Notes: generated by a model not told the origin, from the letters alone. Shown: positions 1-12,359, counted from the stretch's first letter. The stretch is DNA of 64,000 nucleotides from Monodelphis domestica (GCF_027887165.1 NC_077234.1:192401465-192465464); one strand, 5' to 3'. Made by a program: numbers and translations.

Positions 1-167
1 AGTTTTCAACATGGGAGATTGGGAGGGGAGGATTATAGTGTGTGATTGCCTATTCCAGAGATATCAGAGATAATCTGGCAGGAAAAAAGGGTTTCTGAGC
101 AGACAACCAATTTCATAAAGTCTAGTCTCAAACCCAAAGGCTGGTTGGTCTACCACATATTTCTGTA

Positions 168-170
168 TGT

Positions 171-224
<54 letters not shown>
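168..224. repeat. (TG)n microsatellite
   Basis: Nearly pure TG dinucleotide run with a TATG interruption at the left edge. Confidence 0.95.
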
Positions 225-225
<1 letters not shown>

Positions 226-551
226 CACTCTCAAATCTTAATTCTCCATATCAATGGAAGGAAAGTTAGCTCTGATATGTATAATTAAAATTTGTGGGAT
301 AAATGTATCACACAAATATGTTTGCAGCTAATTTATGTTCCTAATTGGATCTTGCCTGGATAAATTTAAATTACTCTGAATTGTCTGATCACAAACATCA
401 ACTAACAATGTAAATAAGTAGAAAGCCAACCTTCCTCTTAAAATTTCCATGGACCATTTCACATTTGGCTAATCAACTGTTTCCTTGGGATTTATTAGAT
501 TGTTATTATATCAAAGACATTATATCAAAGCCTAGATATTTAAAGTCATTA

Positions 552-800
552 TGTTATTGTTCAGTTGTTTATGTCATGTTCAACTCTTCATGACCCCATT
601 TAGGATTTTCTTGGCAATGATACTGAAATGGTTTACCGTTTTTTTACAGCTCATTTTATCGGTGAAGAATCTGAGGCAGACAGGGTTAAGTGACTTGCCC
701 AGGGGCACACAGTTATTATGTTTCTGAGGTCAGATTTGAACTTGGAGGATCTTCCTGACTCCAGACTAAGCATTCTATCCACTGCACCACCTACCTACTT
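552..800 (-). mobile_element. Marsupial MAR1-like SINE
   Basis: Reads in reverse: a BovB/RTE-like tail (GTTCAGTTG, TCAACTCTTCATGACCCC, TTTTCTTGGCAA), then GAGGCAGACAGGGTTAAG and GACTTGCCCAGG, ending in the tRNA-like head. Nearly full length. Confidence 0.8.
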
Positions 801-1129
801 CATTTTAGGTCAACTGAAGATCCATTTGCTCTTCAATATGCACTGAGGGAGATGCAGAATTTTAAAAGTCACTTCCTGTCTTGATGGAGATTATAGTCTA
901 TTAGGGGGATAAATCATAAATACAGTTAATGTGGAGAGGAGGGAGTATGTTGTAATGGAAAGAACAAAGGACTAGCATTCAAATTTTCACTCTATGACTT
1001 CTTATTCAGTATATTTTTTTAAGCTTCAAGGCTAGGATTACAAAGATAAAAGCTGATAGTTCCTGCCTTACTTGTTCCTGTCTTACTTGCTATTAAAGGG
1101 ATACCACATATCCACACAAAAAAGTAAGT

Positions 1130-3350
1130 AGGAATTAAATTTAGAATGGAGAGAACACTTGACAACTTGGTTTGGAGAATGAAGTGTTCCGAAAAGACCT
1201 CCTTGAAAAAGTGACACCTGAGATTAGCCACAAAGCAAGGATTGTAAGAGGTATATATCAGGAATGGACATATTCTCTGGCTGCGCGATAACCAATACAA
1301 AAATGCTCCCATGGGTGATGGCATGCAAAGTTCTGGCAGCATCTAAATGGACTAGTTTTTGGAATGTTGGGTGAAGATGTGGAGAGGAAATGGAAAAACT
1401 CATGCAGCTTGAACTGGGGGGGCCTTCAGTCCCAGACTGAGGCTTTTGGGTTTTATTGTAGAGATAGTAAGGTGCCATGGAGATTTTTGAGTAAGAAGAT
1501 GGTATCATCAGATTAATGCTTTAGGAATATTCATTTAATGGTAGCTAAGTGGAGAATGGATTGGAAAGGGGGAGAAGATGGCTCACCACTTAGGAAATGA
1601 TTCTAATAGTCTGAAAAGTCTTGAAGGATTGAATTAGGGTAGCGACCACATGAGCAACGAGAATAGGAAAGAGAGGCTGTGGAAGTAGAATCAAGATTTG
1701 GCCAAGTGACTGAATATGGAAATTAGGATGAGGAAAGAACCAAAAATAACTCTAAGGTTATTAATCCAGGGTGCTAGAAGGATGTTGATGTCCTCAACAT
1801 AAATAGAAAAGTTTGAATAAGGGATATGTTTTAGGGGAGAGGATAAGTTCCTCTTTCAAAAGGTTGAGTTTGGGTTTCTGGTATGATATCAAAGAAGAGA
1901 TGTCATCAGGTAAATGCCAAGGTAGTACTGGGGTTTAGAACAGAGATTAGGGCTGCATATATAGCTTTAAGACTTATCTGTCTAGCGATGATAATTATAC
2001 CCATGAGAGCTAATGAAATTACCAAACGAGAAAAAAGAGACAGTGTCCCAGGGCAGAGCCAGGAAGGGACATCCATATTTAAACAGTAGGAGATGAATGA
2101 TAGTCCAGCAGGAAAGTTGAGAATGAAAGAGAACCAAATATCATCATTGAAACCAAAGGAAAACAGTATTTAGGAGGAGGGGGTAGTCATCATTCTTTAA
2201 AGTTAAAGAAAGATCGAGTATCATGAAAATTTAAAAAAGCCATTGGCTTTACCAGTCAAAAGATCTTTGATAACCTTGTAGAGAACAATCTCAGTCAAGT
2301 TGTAAGTTTGGAAGCCAGAATGCAAGAGATTGAAATGTGAGAAGGATGTAAGGAAATAGAAGAAATTAGTAGAAATTCCTTTTGATGATGAAAGGCAAGG
2401 GAGATATAGCATGATAGTTTGAAGGGATGGCAGAATGGTAGGCTCAAGTAATGCCTTTTTTCTTTTTTAACGAAAAGTGAAACCTGGGCTTGTTTTCAGG
2501 CATCAGGGAAAGAGCTAAGAAAGATTAAAATTGGGGAAAAAGGTAGATGATCAAGGGGACAAACTTGTGGCATATATGGGAAAGGATGAAATTGAAAATG
2601 GAGCTTAGTCCTGGCTAGAAAAAAGTAGGAGTACTATTTCAAAGAACTGTAGAAAAAGAAGAAAAAATAATGAGGTGATTTATTTCAAAGTTTATAGGAG
2701 ATAACCTTTGTTCTAGGCATTGAGAAGAGAAAGTTTATCATGGCCACTGAGAAGAACCTGATGATCATAGAAGCAAAAAAAAAAAAGCATTACTTTGCAG
2801 CAGTGATGACTCAATTGAGACCAGATAAATCTATTGAGGACCCAATTTATACAGGCAGGTGACTTCCTCTAGTAACTCTCAACAACATATGTATAAGCGA
2901 AGAGGGGGTCGATGATGTCAGCAGCACAGTTTTGGTGTTCAAGGTTTGACTAATGATAGGTTTGGGGGCACAGAATTCTAGAGGAGGAGATAATATATAG
3001 CTGAATTGGTCAGGATTATAAAGAGAAGAGGTAAAGGTGGGTCTATAAAGAGAAAAGATGATGGTGGATGGGAAGAACAGGAAAGGGCACAGAAGGACCA
3101 AAGTCATTGGGAAGATGAAGAAGGGATTAGGGAATAGGGCTGAGGGAGCTAGGGATGGGTAACAGATTGTGATCCCAGAGAACTATTTCTAAGTTCTAGG
3201 TCATAAAACAGTTATGAGGGATAGAGAAATCAAGGTTCTGTCTCTTCTTAGAGATGGCTCAGGTGGTGTCAGGATGTAAGACATGGCAGTTGAAAAGAAT
3301 CATCAGGGTATGGAAGTTTCCATTTAACTAAGTTTCAAACTTATATTTGT
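1130..3350. repeat. Old, degraded LINE-type non-coding repeat
   Basis: The stretch reads like the long non-coding tail of an ancient mammalian LINE. It has phrases such as AGAATGGATTGGAAAGGGGGA, GGTTGAGTTTGGG and TCAGATTAATGCTTTAGGAA in the expected order, strongly diverged. The same family appears to recur at 35580-35856 and 36229-36440. The class is uncertain (L2 or L3-like). No coding content. Confidence 0.4.
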
Positions 3351-3767
3351 GGTGGATGAATCCCACTCTCTTCTCCACAGCCCCATTTTTCTGTCTCTCT
3401 TCTCATTCTTCTGTGGGACCTAGCTTTTCTAGACAGCATCCTAGTTTATTCCTAGCACAGCACTTTTTTAACTATTGGGTTTTCAGCTTTTCTGATTGTC
3501 TTACTCTTCCTAGTTTCTATTGAGACTTCCAGTGGAAATAGTGACTGCTGCATTATCAAGACTGTACCTTGATAATATAGTGAGGGCAAAATATGTGTGT
3601 AACCCATCTTTTCTTAAATTGCCTGGTAAATGAGTTCCATTTCTTTCTTTGATTTGTTAAATGAATCTTTTCTTAGTGGAGCTTATTGGTTGAACTGACA
3701 CCTCTTTAAGGGATCTAAACTGGGGCTTCCTGACCTGGAGTTCCTGATTCTATTTTATTTTATTTAT

Positions 3768-3942
3768 TTAAAAAACCCTTACCTTCCATCTTAGAATAAC
3801 TACTGTATATTGGTTCCAAGGCAGAAAAGCAATAAGAGCTAGACAAATAGCCAGTTAGGAAGTATTTGAGATCAGATTTGAACACAGGATTTCCCATCTC
3901 CAGGCCTGGCTCCCAATCTACTGAGCCACCTCATTGCCCCCT
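3768..3942 (-). mobile_element. Marsupial tRNA-derived SINE (SINE1/WSINE-like)
   Basis: Reverse copy: poly-A side as AAACCCTTACCTTCCATCTTAG, then GGTTCCAAGGCAG, AGATTTGAAC and the tRNA-like head GAGCCACCT. Nearly full length. Confidence 0.75.
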
Positions 3943-4133
3943 TAATCTATTTTATAAAATATCTTGATAACTGTGTATGATAAGTCCCCTTTAAGTCCCT
4001 ATGTACTTCATGTAGATATTTGGAAACATTCTAAAAAAGAAAGGGATTCAGAGTCTTTTTTTACCAGATTACCAAAAGGAGTTTAACATATAAAAAAACC
4101 AAACCCCCCCAAAAAAAGTGAAGGACTCTTGTT

Positions 4134-4525
4134 CTAAAGTCTTACAAAGTTCATTAAGCAACATGATATCCCAAATTATCAAAAGTATTGAATTGAGAAC
4201 CTAGTTCTCTCAAAGCTATGAGAATGATATTTTTTTTTCATTTGAATTAGTTTATTTAGTCAATTTAGAACATTATTCCTTGGTTACAATAATCACATTA
4301 TTTCCCTCCCTCCCCTCCACCGAGAATGATAAATTTAAATTAAATGTAATATATTCTAAGCAAGGGCTTAAATATTCTCCCATGCTAATGTGAATATGGT
4401 ATCGGACTAACTTTGACAAGAAGAAGCATTTAAGCAGATTACAACATACAAGGCAATGGGGAATGGGAAAAAATTATAGTCATTCCCCACGAGGAGTGTT
4501 TATGTTCTCCTGGTGTGAGGGAGGG
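4134..4525. repeat. Left copy of a two-copy block (pair with 5343-5613)
   Basis: Aligns by eye over its whole length with 5343-5613, for example ATTGAGAACCTAGTTCTCT, CTCCCATGCTAAT and AAGGCAATGG. It differs by point changes and by a 92-bp insertion that is only in this copy. It could be a local duplication or two members of an unnamed repeat family. Confidence 0.75.
4230..4321 (-). mobile_element. 5'-truncated L1 3' end with target-site duplication
   Basis: A 92-bp antisense piece starting with poly-T and matching the marsupial L1 tail (AACATTATTCCTTGGTTAC, CCCTCCCTCCCCTCC). It is flanked by a 10-bp direct repeat, GAGAATGATA, at 4220-4229 and 4322-4331. The related block at 5343-5613 lacks it, which gives an empty-site comparison. 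Confidence 0.85.
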
Positions 4526-4639
4526 GTGATATATAAGTAAATACAAAGATATTTCAGGAGGGAAAGAACACTAAAATTTAGGGGTCACAGAAAGTTTCTT
4601 ATATAAAACCTCATCTGAGCCGAAGGGGACAGTTTGGAA

Positions 4640-4815
4640 TAATTTGTTTTTTTAAGTCCTGGCTCTGGAGTTAGAGCCAAATCCGTTGTCTAATGCTTAC
4701 TACCTGTGGGATCTCAGAGAAATCATTTCATCTCCCTAGGCTTGTTTTTTCATTTGTTAAAATGATGGGGTTGGACAGGATCGCCCCTGTGGTCCCCTGT
4801 AGCTCTAGACTAGAC
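4640..4815 (+). mobile_element. MIR/THER-type SINE
   Basis: Shows GGAGTTAGAGCC, TTACTACCTGTGGGAT, AAATCATTTCATCTCCC, TTCATTTGTTAAAATGATGG and GGTTGGACAGGAT, the order of a mammalian MIR/THER1 element. Confidence 0.7.
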
Positions 4816-5080
4816 TAATTGGACCCTTCTGTCTCCAAATCCCGTCTTACAATAAAGCTAAGGTTTCTAAGAGACAGAAATGATGAAGGAATACATTTCA
4901 GGAATGAGGAAACAGTCTTTACAAAGGGTTGGAGGCAAGAGGTGAAATGTCGAGATCAGGGAACTAGCACACAATTCAGTCTGGCCAGAATGTGGAGTAC
5001 CAGAATGAATAATGGAAAATAATTCTGGAAAGATGGACTGGAGCTGGACTATGAAGGGACCGTAAGTGCCAAGATGAGTA

Positions 5081-5082
<2 letters not shown>

Positions 5083-5132
<50 letters not shown>
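5083..5132. repeat. (TG)n microsatellite
   Basis: Pure TG run, followed at 5160-5345 by AT-rich TATG/CATA simple sequence. Confidence 0.95.
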
Positions 5133-5136
<4 letters not shown>

Positions 5137-5342
5137 GACTTGCCATTATCTCATATGTGTGTGTGGTTACATGTATTTATACATAGCCTATATATACAAA
5201 TAGATAAGACATACAGGCAGATAGATATACATATATACATGCATGTATGTATGTGTGCAAATATTCTTGCCAATATACATATACAAAAACATACATAGAT
5301 ATATGTTTACATGTATGTATATATTTCTCTATATCTATGTAA

Positions 5343-5613
5343 AGTAAAGAAGTCTTGCAGAGTTCAAGACGCAACTAGATATCCCCAATTATCAAAAATA
5401 CTGAATTGAGAACCTAGTTCTCTAAAGGTTATGAGAATGACTATTTCTAAATGGAATATATCCTAAGCAAAGGCTTGAATATGCTCCCATGCTAATATGA
5501 ATGTGGTATTGGACTAACACTGACAAAAAGAATCATTTCATCAAATTACTACCCATAAGGCAATGGAGAATGGGGAAAAATAGTCGCTACCCATAAGAAG
5601 TATTCTTCTGAAG
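5343..5613. repeat. Right copy of a two-copy block (pair with 4134-4525)
   Basis: Related to the block about 1.2 kb to the left, starting with AGTCTT-C-A-AGTTCA. It lacks the 92-bp L1 insertion of that copy and so represents the pre-insertion state. Confidence 0.75.
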
Positions 5614-7414
5614 AGAGAAAGGAATAAGCAATTAATATAATAATAAGTATTTGTTAATATTTGATTTATTGATTGTTAAATAATAATAAAACAATGGCCT
5701 GTCCATTCATTGAACTTCAAATTTAGACAGTTTATAACTAAACTAGCCAAGTCTCATTTTGTGGTAAGCCACATCTCAAAATGATTTTCACTTTGAGCAA
5801 ACCCAATGTTTATGATCATGGTATGTTAGAGAAGAATATTAAATAATGCGTTTATATCTGCTGTTTTTGTTTGTTGCTCATGAATGGCATCATTAAATCT
5901 ATATCTTGATTCAGGGACTAGATGTTTGTCTCCATCACCTAAGACTAAATCACTAGCTTCATTGATAGCTTCCTTTGCTATTTCCCCTTTTACTTCTCTT
6001 AGAGGTTCTGAGCCACCCTTGAATTGGGGCTATATTGGCCTTCGGTGCCACATAGATCACCAAGTAGACATTCTGTTTTATTTTTCTTTCCCTCATTCTT
6101 TTCACCTATTATATACAGAAGCCCTTCTTTTTATATTATGAGATCAGAGCTATTTGGTTTCAAGAAAAACTGCCAGAGATCTTCCTAGAAGCTTGGTCCT
6201 GATTCATTAGCCTTCTGGCAGCAGTCAGGACCCAAGTGCTAGGCAGCCAAGAGAGTTTCCCGGTGTGTCACAAGAATAAGATCTATTGTTGGCAGGAAGC
6301 GATAATTCAAGTGTTGTCTTTGTGCCCAGAAAGCTTCCGTAAGGAGGAAGCAAGGATGGCTGGTGCCATCAGTGAGTGCACTCTGTTCCTAGGCAGTCTC
6401 GAAAGGTGAAAAGAAAACTAATAATCAGGGAGATCATTTGGAAGAGGTTTGCTTTTCTTCTTTGTTTTTTTTTTCTTTTAATTTTCTTTTGAATTTATCA
6501 TTCATCATGATACTCTCCCTTCAGGGTAACTTTACAGTATGATGACTTTTCAGACAGCCCACCTTCCCTCCCCTGAACTGGGTTTGAAGTATCATTTTGA
6601 CAAATTCTTGCCAACTTAAGATTGAGGATAAGGAAAATCTCTCCTTTCCTTTCCTTCCCACCCCAATCTACTTGAAAAAACTTTGTTCCTTAGAGAAAAG
6701 AAAATAAAGAGGCACCCACATCCTTTCTTTTCTCATGTGTGCTTTCTAAATGTCATTTCTAAGGGGAAAGGAATATGTAGTACCAGCTCCAACTTAGTCT
6801 CTTAATTTAATTGCCTTTTACAAAGTTACTTGTAAATTGTTTCCCAAAGGCCCAATTTTTAGGTCATCTTAATGATAATTTATAATAGCAAAAATATTTA
6901 AGTCCTTCTAAAAAAAAAGTCCCATAAGCAAATTAACAAGATGATATAACTAGAAATTTGAATGGGATCAACTGTTTTAGGGGGGAAAATTTTTGAGTTT
7001 GAGTTTTAGCTTTTAAAAATAAGGACAATCTTTTTTTTTTTTAACCAGAAAGGTCATCTAATCTAACCTCTCTTTTTAAAGATGAAAAAAAACTGGCCAA
7101 AAATCTTTAAGCAATTTGCTCAAGGTCAGACAGGTAGAAAATGGTTAAGTGGGAATTTCAGTTCAAGTTCCCTGATTCCATCACATTTTCTGCATAAATT
7201 TAGCTTGTTTCAGGATTAAATTGCTTATTAGATAAAGTTGTAGAAGAATTTTCCATTTGTGCCACAGTTCAATTTTTAAAAAATAAATGGCAAATCGGCA
7301 CAAATACTTCCATTTAAGAGGTAGGGTACATATGTAGGGGTGATTTTAGCCTTTCTTCAGGAATTATCTTTATTATTCCACATTTTTAAAAATATTAGAT
7401 TCTTGAGGATATGA

Positions 7415-7596
7415 CTTTTTTTAACCCCTACTTTCTGTAATATTAACAACTCCAAGACTGAATGGCAAAAGCTTGGCAAATGGGGTTAAATGACTTGCCT
7501 GGGTCACACAGCTAGGAAGTGTTCTGAGACCAAATTTGAACCCAGGTCCTCCCAATTCCAGACCTGGTACTCTACTGAGCCACCTTGCAGCCCTGA
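7415..7596 (-). mobile_element. Marsupial SINE1/WSINE-like SINE
   Basis: Reverse copy with TTTTTTTAACCCCTACTTTCTG, GACTTGCCTGGGTCACACAG, CCAAATTTGAACCCAGG and GAGCCACCTTGCAGCCC. Confidence 0.75.
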
Positions 7597-7639
7597 TATT
7601 CCTCTTCTAAGGTCAGTTTGGATGATATGAAGTAAATTA

Positions 7640-7800
7640 AGTCAAGCTTAAAACCTTTACTAAATGCCCATTGTGTTTTAGGCACAGAGCTGGGGATACT
7701 TAAAGAAAGGAAAGGCAGGACAATGAGTCTCTGCTCTCTGGGAACTCAAGTCTAATGAATGAAGAGACAAAATGAAAACAACTATGTCCAGACAACTCTA
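7640..7800. repeat. L2/L3-type LINE tail fragment
   Basis: TTTACTAAATGCCCATTGTG, GGCACAGAGCTGGGGATAC and CTCTGGGAACTCAAGTCTAAT follow the order of a widespread old LINE tail. Similar pieces are at 45660-45790, 47880-47975, 54815-54890 and 58280-58340. Confidence 0.5.
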
Positions 7801-7821
7801 AAAAGATTCCTCGATAATTTA

Positions 7822-8062
7822 TTGTTGTTTGGTTCAGTCATTTCAATCATGTCTAACTCTTCATGACCCCATTTATGGTTTTCTTGATCAGATAATGGAG
7901 TGTTTTGCCATTTCCTTCTCACTTGACAGATAAGAAACTGAGGCAAACAGGGTTAAAAGGCTTGCCTAGGGTCCCATGGGTAGCAAATACCTCAGGCTAC
8001 ATTTGAAATCAGAAAAAGAGTCTTCCTGACTCTAGGCAGGATACTCTATTTGTTGTACCCCT
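7822..8062 (-). mobile_element. Marsupial MAR1-like SINE
   Basis: Reverse copy with TTGTTGTTTGGTTCAGTCAT, GACCCCATTT, GAAACTGAGGCAAACAGGG and CTTCCTGACTCTAGGCAGG. Confidence 0.8.
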
Positions 8063-8074
8063 TAGCTAGGATTC

Positions 8075-8275
8075 TTCATGTCATCTTTGGGGTTTTCTTG
8101 GCAAAAATCCTGGAGTGGTGTGCCATTTCCTTCCCTAGCTCATTTTACAGCTAAGGAAACTGAGGCAGAATTAAGTGACTTGCACAGAGTCGTACAGCTT
8201 GTAAGTGACTGAGGCCAGATTTAACCTTGGGTCTTACCCCAGGACCAGAGCACTGTCCACCACGTAGCTGCTCCT
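8075..8275 (-). mobile_element. Marsupial MAR1-like SINE, head to tail with the previous one
   Basis: GGGGTTTTCTTGGCAAAAAT, CATTTCCTTCCCTAGCTCAT, AAACTGAGGCAG and CCACGTAGCTGCTCC in reverse order. Together with 7822-8062 it forms two SINEs in the same orientation. Confidence 0.75.
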
Positions 8276-8954
8276 CTTTGATATGTACATTCAATTGGGC
8301 AGCTGGCTTGCTGATTTCTGAAATATCAATACATTCTTCACAGGGAAAAAATGTTTCAAAACTGAAATCACAAATGCAAACCGGCAGACAAACAGGACTT
8401 TGAAAAATACCATCTGAAATATAACCCCCCGTCCTGGTCTTACTGCCAACCTGATCTCTTGTGTAGCTGTTTTTCTTCCTAATCATCTCTAAATTATGCC
8501 ATCTCCTTTGTAGCTGCACAGAATGCCGATGCAGAATAAAAAGTCATCTACTGCAGAATCTCTTCATGTCTCCTTTATGAAGAGGAAATAAGGCAGAATT
8601 ACTACATTTTTACACCTCTGTTCTCGTGTCTAGCAGCAAACATCAGCATGGGGTCAAATCTGACTTTTAACAGCCTTCCCCCGACTGCAAAGGGATCCAT
8701 GACCCCAGAAAGGTTAAGAATCCCTGCTGCGAATGATGTCAGCTTGCCAGCTTGTCCATAGATATAGGGATGATAGTTCCAGCTCTATGAACTATGACTG
8801 AGCCTTTTGTAATGCTATTCCAGTGGGCCAGGGTTTCCACATTTGAAGCACAAATCCCTTCCCTGCCTGCCACCCAACTTTTGGGGCAAGCGTTTCCCCC
8901 TCCAGTGCCTGTAGCAAGGATTCTGTCTTTTGTGCTGACCCAAATCCATTGGTA

Positions 8955-9190
8955 GGTAGGCAGCACAGTAGCTAGAGCGCCAGGCCCAGCATCAGGAAGA
9001 CCCAAGTTCAAATCTAGTGTCAGACACTTCCTAGCTGGGTGAGCCTGGGCAAATCGCTTCACCCTGTGTGCCTCAGTTTCCTCATCTGTAAAATGAGCTG
9101 GAGAAAGAAATGGAATGACAAACCACTCCCGTATCTTTGCCAAGAACAGCCCCAATAGAGTCACCACAATTGGACACAATTGAAATGATA
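8955..9190 (+). mobile_element. Marsupial MAR1-like SINE
   Basis: Forward copy: GGCAGCACAGTAGCTAGAGC, CAAGTTCAAATC (B box), CCTCAGTTTCCTCATCTG, ACCACTCCCGTATCTTTGCC. A 161-codon minus-strand open frame here is a by-product. Confidence 0.8.
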
Positions 9191-9599
9191 GAACAAAAAG
9201 CTCAGGTGAGAAGGATCTATTCAAGGTTGTTCATGAAGGGAGGGGGAATATCTCTTTCCCTTACTGCTGGGGGAGACAGAGTTGGGGCAAGAAAGAGGAT
9301 GATTAGGGAGATGCAGGAAGAGCCCCGAATGGTCGTGCTTGTGGATAGATCACCTCTGTGTTGACTGTTCCTAGATGAGCCTCATTGTCTGTCTGTCTGG
9401 CGTTGCCCGTGGGCACTCTCCTCTCTGGTGTAGACTAGCCGGGTGACACTGGGCACCTTGCTTCATTTCCACGGGCCAGTTGGGTATGGGTACACATTCG
9501 TATTTGTGCATTGGTGTGTCTGCCTGGGTTCTTTTCTTTGTTTTGGACTGTGCCTGAGATTGCATCGATGCAGAGAACTTGTTTTTTCCACGAGTAGCT

Positions 9600-9725
9600 T
9601 AGGGATGGCCTAGGGGCACTGACAAGTTCGGTTACTTGCCTTGGATCACACAGCTTGCAAATGTTAAAGGCAGGACTTTCAAATTCAGCTTTTCCTTCCT
9701 CCAAAGGCTTGATGCTACCATGCTG
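9600..9725 (-). mobile_element. MIR-like SINE fragment
   Basis: GGTTACTTGCCTTGGATCAC, ACAGCTTGCAAATG and GGCAGGACTTTCAAATTCAG follow the reverse MIR core order. Confidence 0.5.
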
Positions 9726-9817
9726 GTTCTCTGAACAAATGTGAGAATACAAAATGTTGGAACAACCTCTGCAACCTTGTTGGTTGTTTGCCTTATGGGT
9801 GGCTCTAAATCTGTCTT

Positions 9818-10045
9818 TGTTATTGTTCAGTCATTTCAGTCCTGTCCCACGCCTTATGATTTTATTTGGGTTCTTCTTGGCAAAGAGACTAAAGTGGTTT
9901 GCCATTTCCTTCACCAGCTCATTTTACAGATGGAGAAACTGAGGCTGACAGGGTTAAGGGACTTGCGCAGGGTCACACAACTGGTGTCTGAGGGAAAATT
10001 TGAACTCAGGTCTTCCTGACTACTATTCACTGCACCTAGTTTTCT
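9818..10045 (-). mobile_element. Marsupial MAR1-like SINE
   Basis: TTATTGTTCAGTCATTTCAG, TTCTTCTTGGCAAAGAGAC, TTTACAGATGGAGAAACTGA and CAGGTCTTCCTGACT; reverse copy, almost complete. Confidence 0.8.
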
Positions 10046-10609
10046 CCCAAACTGCTTTTAGGGATCCATTGAAATGGAGGCTCCCACATAGCACTTTAGT
10101 TACATGGAGCCCATGGAAACATGCTCACTAGCTTGCTTCTTCACTACAAAGTGTAATCTTATCTCTCCCCTCTCCTTAAAATATTAATGATGTGTGTCAG
10201 TAATTAAAACAAGTGACCACACTTTGTCCTCTGAGTAGGATCACCCTTAAGCAGTTACCCTGTCATCGTTAATACTAGAACTATAGTATTCAGTTAATAG
10301 TTAATTCCATAACTAAAAGAGTTATTAAAAGACTTTCGGGCTCAGTGTCATCATCTGGAAAATGAGGAGGTTCATGGTCTCTGAAATTCCACCTAGGTCT
10401 AGTTGTGATCCTGTGGTGATCCCTGGAAAGCCAATACTTTGTTCTACTAGCTGGAGAAATTGTCAGAAAAAAACAGGAAGGCAGGGAGAAAAAAAATATA
10501 TCCAGAAAGCCTGCATTGGAACATGGTGGGTTTCAGACTCACCCAAAGGTCAGTCCTTCCTAAGTGCTGCTAACAACACTACTTGACCCATAGTAGGAGA
10601 TCAGAAGCA

Positions 10610-10800
10610 TCATGGCACCATGGAAATTACAATGGATTTGGACTTATAAGACCTGGTCCCAGCTCTGCCGCTTAGCACTTGTGTGGCACCTTGGGCATGT
10701 GACATCTCTGGTTTCTGAAGAAACCCATGAGTTTCTTCATCTCTGAAATTAAGGAGTTGCCCCAGATGGTCTCTGAAACTCTCTGTGGTCCTTTGATTTT
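10610..10800 (+). mobile_element. MIR/THER-type SINE
   Basis: Forward copy with AAGACCTGGTCCCAGCTCTG, TTAGCACTTGTGTGG, CTTCATCTCTGAAATTAAGG and CCAGATGGTCTCTGAA. Confidence 0.65.
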
Positions 10801-10804
10801 TACC

Positions 10805-11040
10805 CTGAAAGAGAATGGTTGGCACAGTGGAGAGACTGATAAGGCTGGAATCAGAAAGACTTAAGTTCAAATCTATCTTCCAGCATTTACTAGTTGGGTG
10901 ACCCTGGACAAGTCATTTAACCCTGTGCACCTCAGTTTCTTCATCCCTAAAAGGAACTGGAGAAGGAAATCAGTCTAGTATCTTTACCAAGAAAACCCCA
11001 AATGACCAAATGAAGTCACAAAGAATCAGGCAGGATGGAA
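10805..11040 (+). mobile_element. Marsupial MAR1-like SINE
   Basis: Forward copy directly after a MIR: GTTCAAATC, TGGGTGACCCTGGACAAGTC, CCTCAGTTTCTTCATC, CAAGAAAACCCCAAATGACC. Confidence 0.75.
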
Positions 11041-11159
11041 AAGTTCTGAACAGCTTACATTCTTCTGGGACAGGGGATGGATAGAACATTTACATAGCTA
11101 AACGGAGGACTTGACTGAAACAACTGAAAGTTTAGGGCAAACACCCATTAATCATAACG

Positions 11160-11480
11160 ATGATGACGATGATAACTAACATTTATGCTACACTTTGAGG
11201 TTTGCAAAGTGCTTTACACGTATGAATCTCATTTGATCCTCACAACAACCCTGAGAGGAGTGGGCTTTTTTTGTCCCCATCTTATAAATGAAGAAATTGA
11301 GGCTCAACAAGTTAAATGATTTCCTGAATCACGCAACCATGGAAAAACATTCTAAATTAAATAAATAGATTTTTTAAAAAGAAAGAAAAAAAAGTTAGAT
11401 GATTTGCCCAGAGTTATTTAGCCATTAAGGTGCCAAGGCAAGATCTTCTTGGTTTCAAGTCCAGCACTCTCCAGGGTAGT
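11160..11480 (-). mobile_element. MIR3-like SINE (two pieces)
   Basis: TTGAGGTTTGCAAAGTGCTT, TCATTTGATCCTCACAAC and GAAATTGAGGCTCAACAAG, then after an A-rich break GATTTGCCCAGAGTTATT and a degraded head. The A-rich interruption (about 11350-11395) may be a small insertion. Confidence 0.6.
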
Positions 11481-12149
11481 TCCTTTGACATAAGGACATA
11501 AACACACACATACACACATGAACACAGCAAGCGTGTAATATGTGGAATGATTTTGAGGAACATTATCATGGAATTGTGCAAGAAAAAACTCCTCTCTAGG
11601 GTTGACGGTACCTGCTTACCTTTTACCTTTCTTCCCCAACGATAACAAAAGACTAGGAAAGGCCAAGAAATTCTGGGAAAACCTTTCCTCATGACCCACA
11701 TCTGATTTTTTTGAGTCAGCCATCACGGAGTCAATCTGTACTGAATTAGCCTCCAGGGCCTTAGGATATCTAAGGCCAGCTCAATGGGAACAGGAAGAGG
11801 GTGTAAGAAAGGACTCTGTGATGATGCCTTCTCTAGAGCGGAGAAGGGAGAGAGAAGAGATCATCTGGGAACATTCATGTGTAAAGTTATAGCAAATTTT
11901 ACAAAGGACTCTGCTAGCCCAGTCATGAGAATTTTGACTTAAGCCAGTGCCACACAGAGAGGAAAAAACCTCCAGGAAGTCATCGCATTGTCATCTGGCT
12001 GCCTGTTTCACAGCGTTCTCATCTGGCAGGGCTTGCCAACTTCCCATCCTTAAAAACAAGAAAATATTATCTAAATGAATATTATACCCTGGAGAGAACA
12101 ACTGGCATAATTCTTAAAGTAAAGCTTTCAGGTAGAACATGGAATTGGA

Positions 12150-12235
12150 GACAGAAATGGCCAACCACTGCAGTCTTCACCAAGAAAATATCAAATGGAT
12201 CACAAAGAGTCAGAGATGACTGAAATTGATACAAT
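12150..12235 (+). mobile_element. MAR1-like SINE, 3' fragment
   Basis: GACAGAAATGGCCAACCACT, CACCAAGAAAATATCAAATG and GAGTCAGAGATGACTGAA correspond to the 3' third of the forward element. Confidence 0.6.
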
Positions 12236-12359
12236 GGCAAAAGAACATGGAATGGAATATATTATAGAATATTTTGTGGTCGTGGTATCATTGGCAGCCT
12301 TTATTACTGCTATGGTGGAGGGGGTGACTGGCCCCAAAGACAATCTTTCTTTTCTTCTT

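Noticed and set aside
46-288. 80-codon open frame with a C-V-C-V run
   Set aside because: Microsatellite translation in intron sequence.
8739-9224. 161-codon minus-strand open frame
   Set aside because: Runs antisense through a MAR1-like SINE, has no homology and no conserved context.
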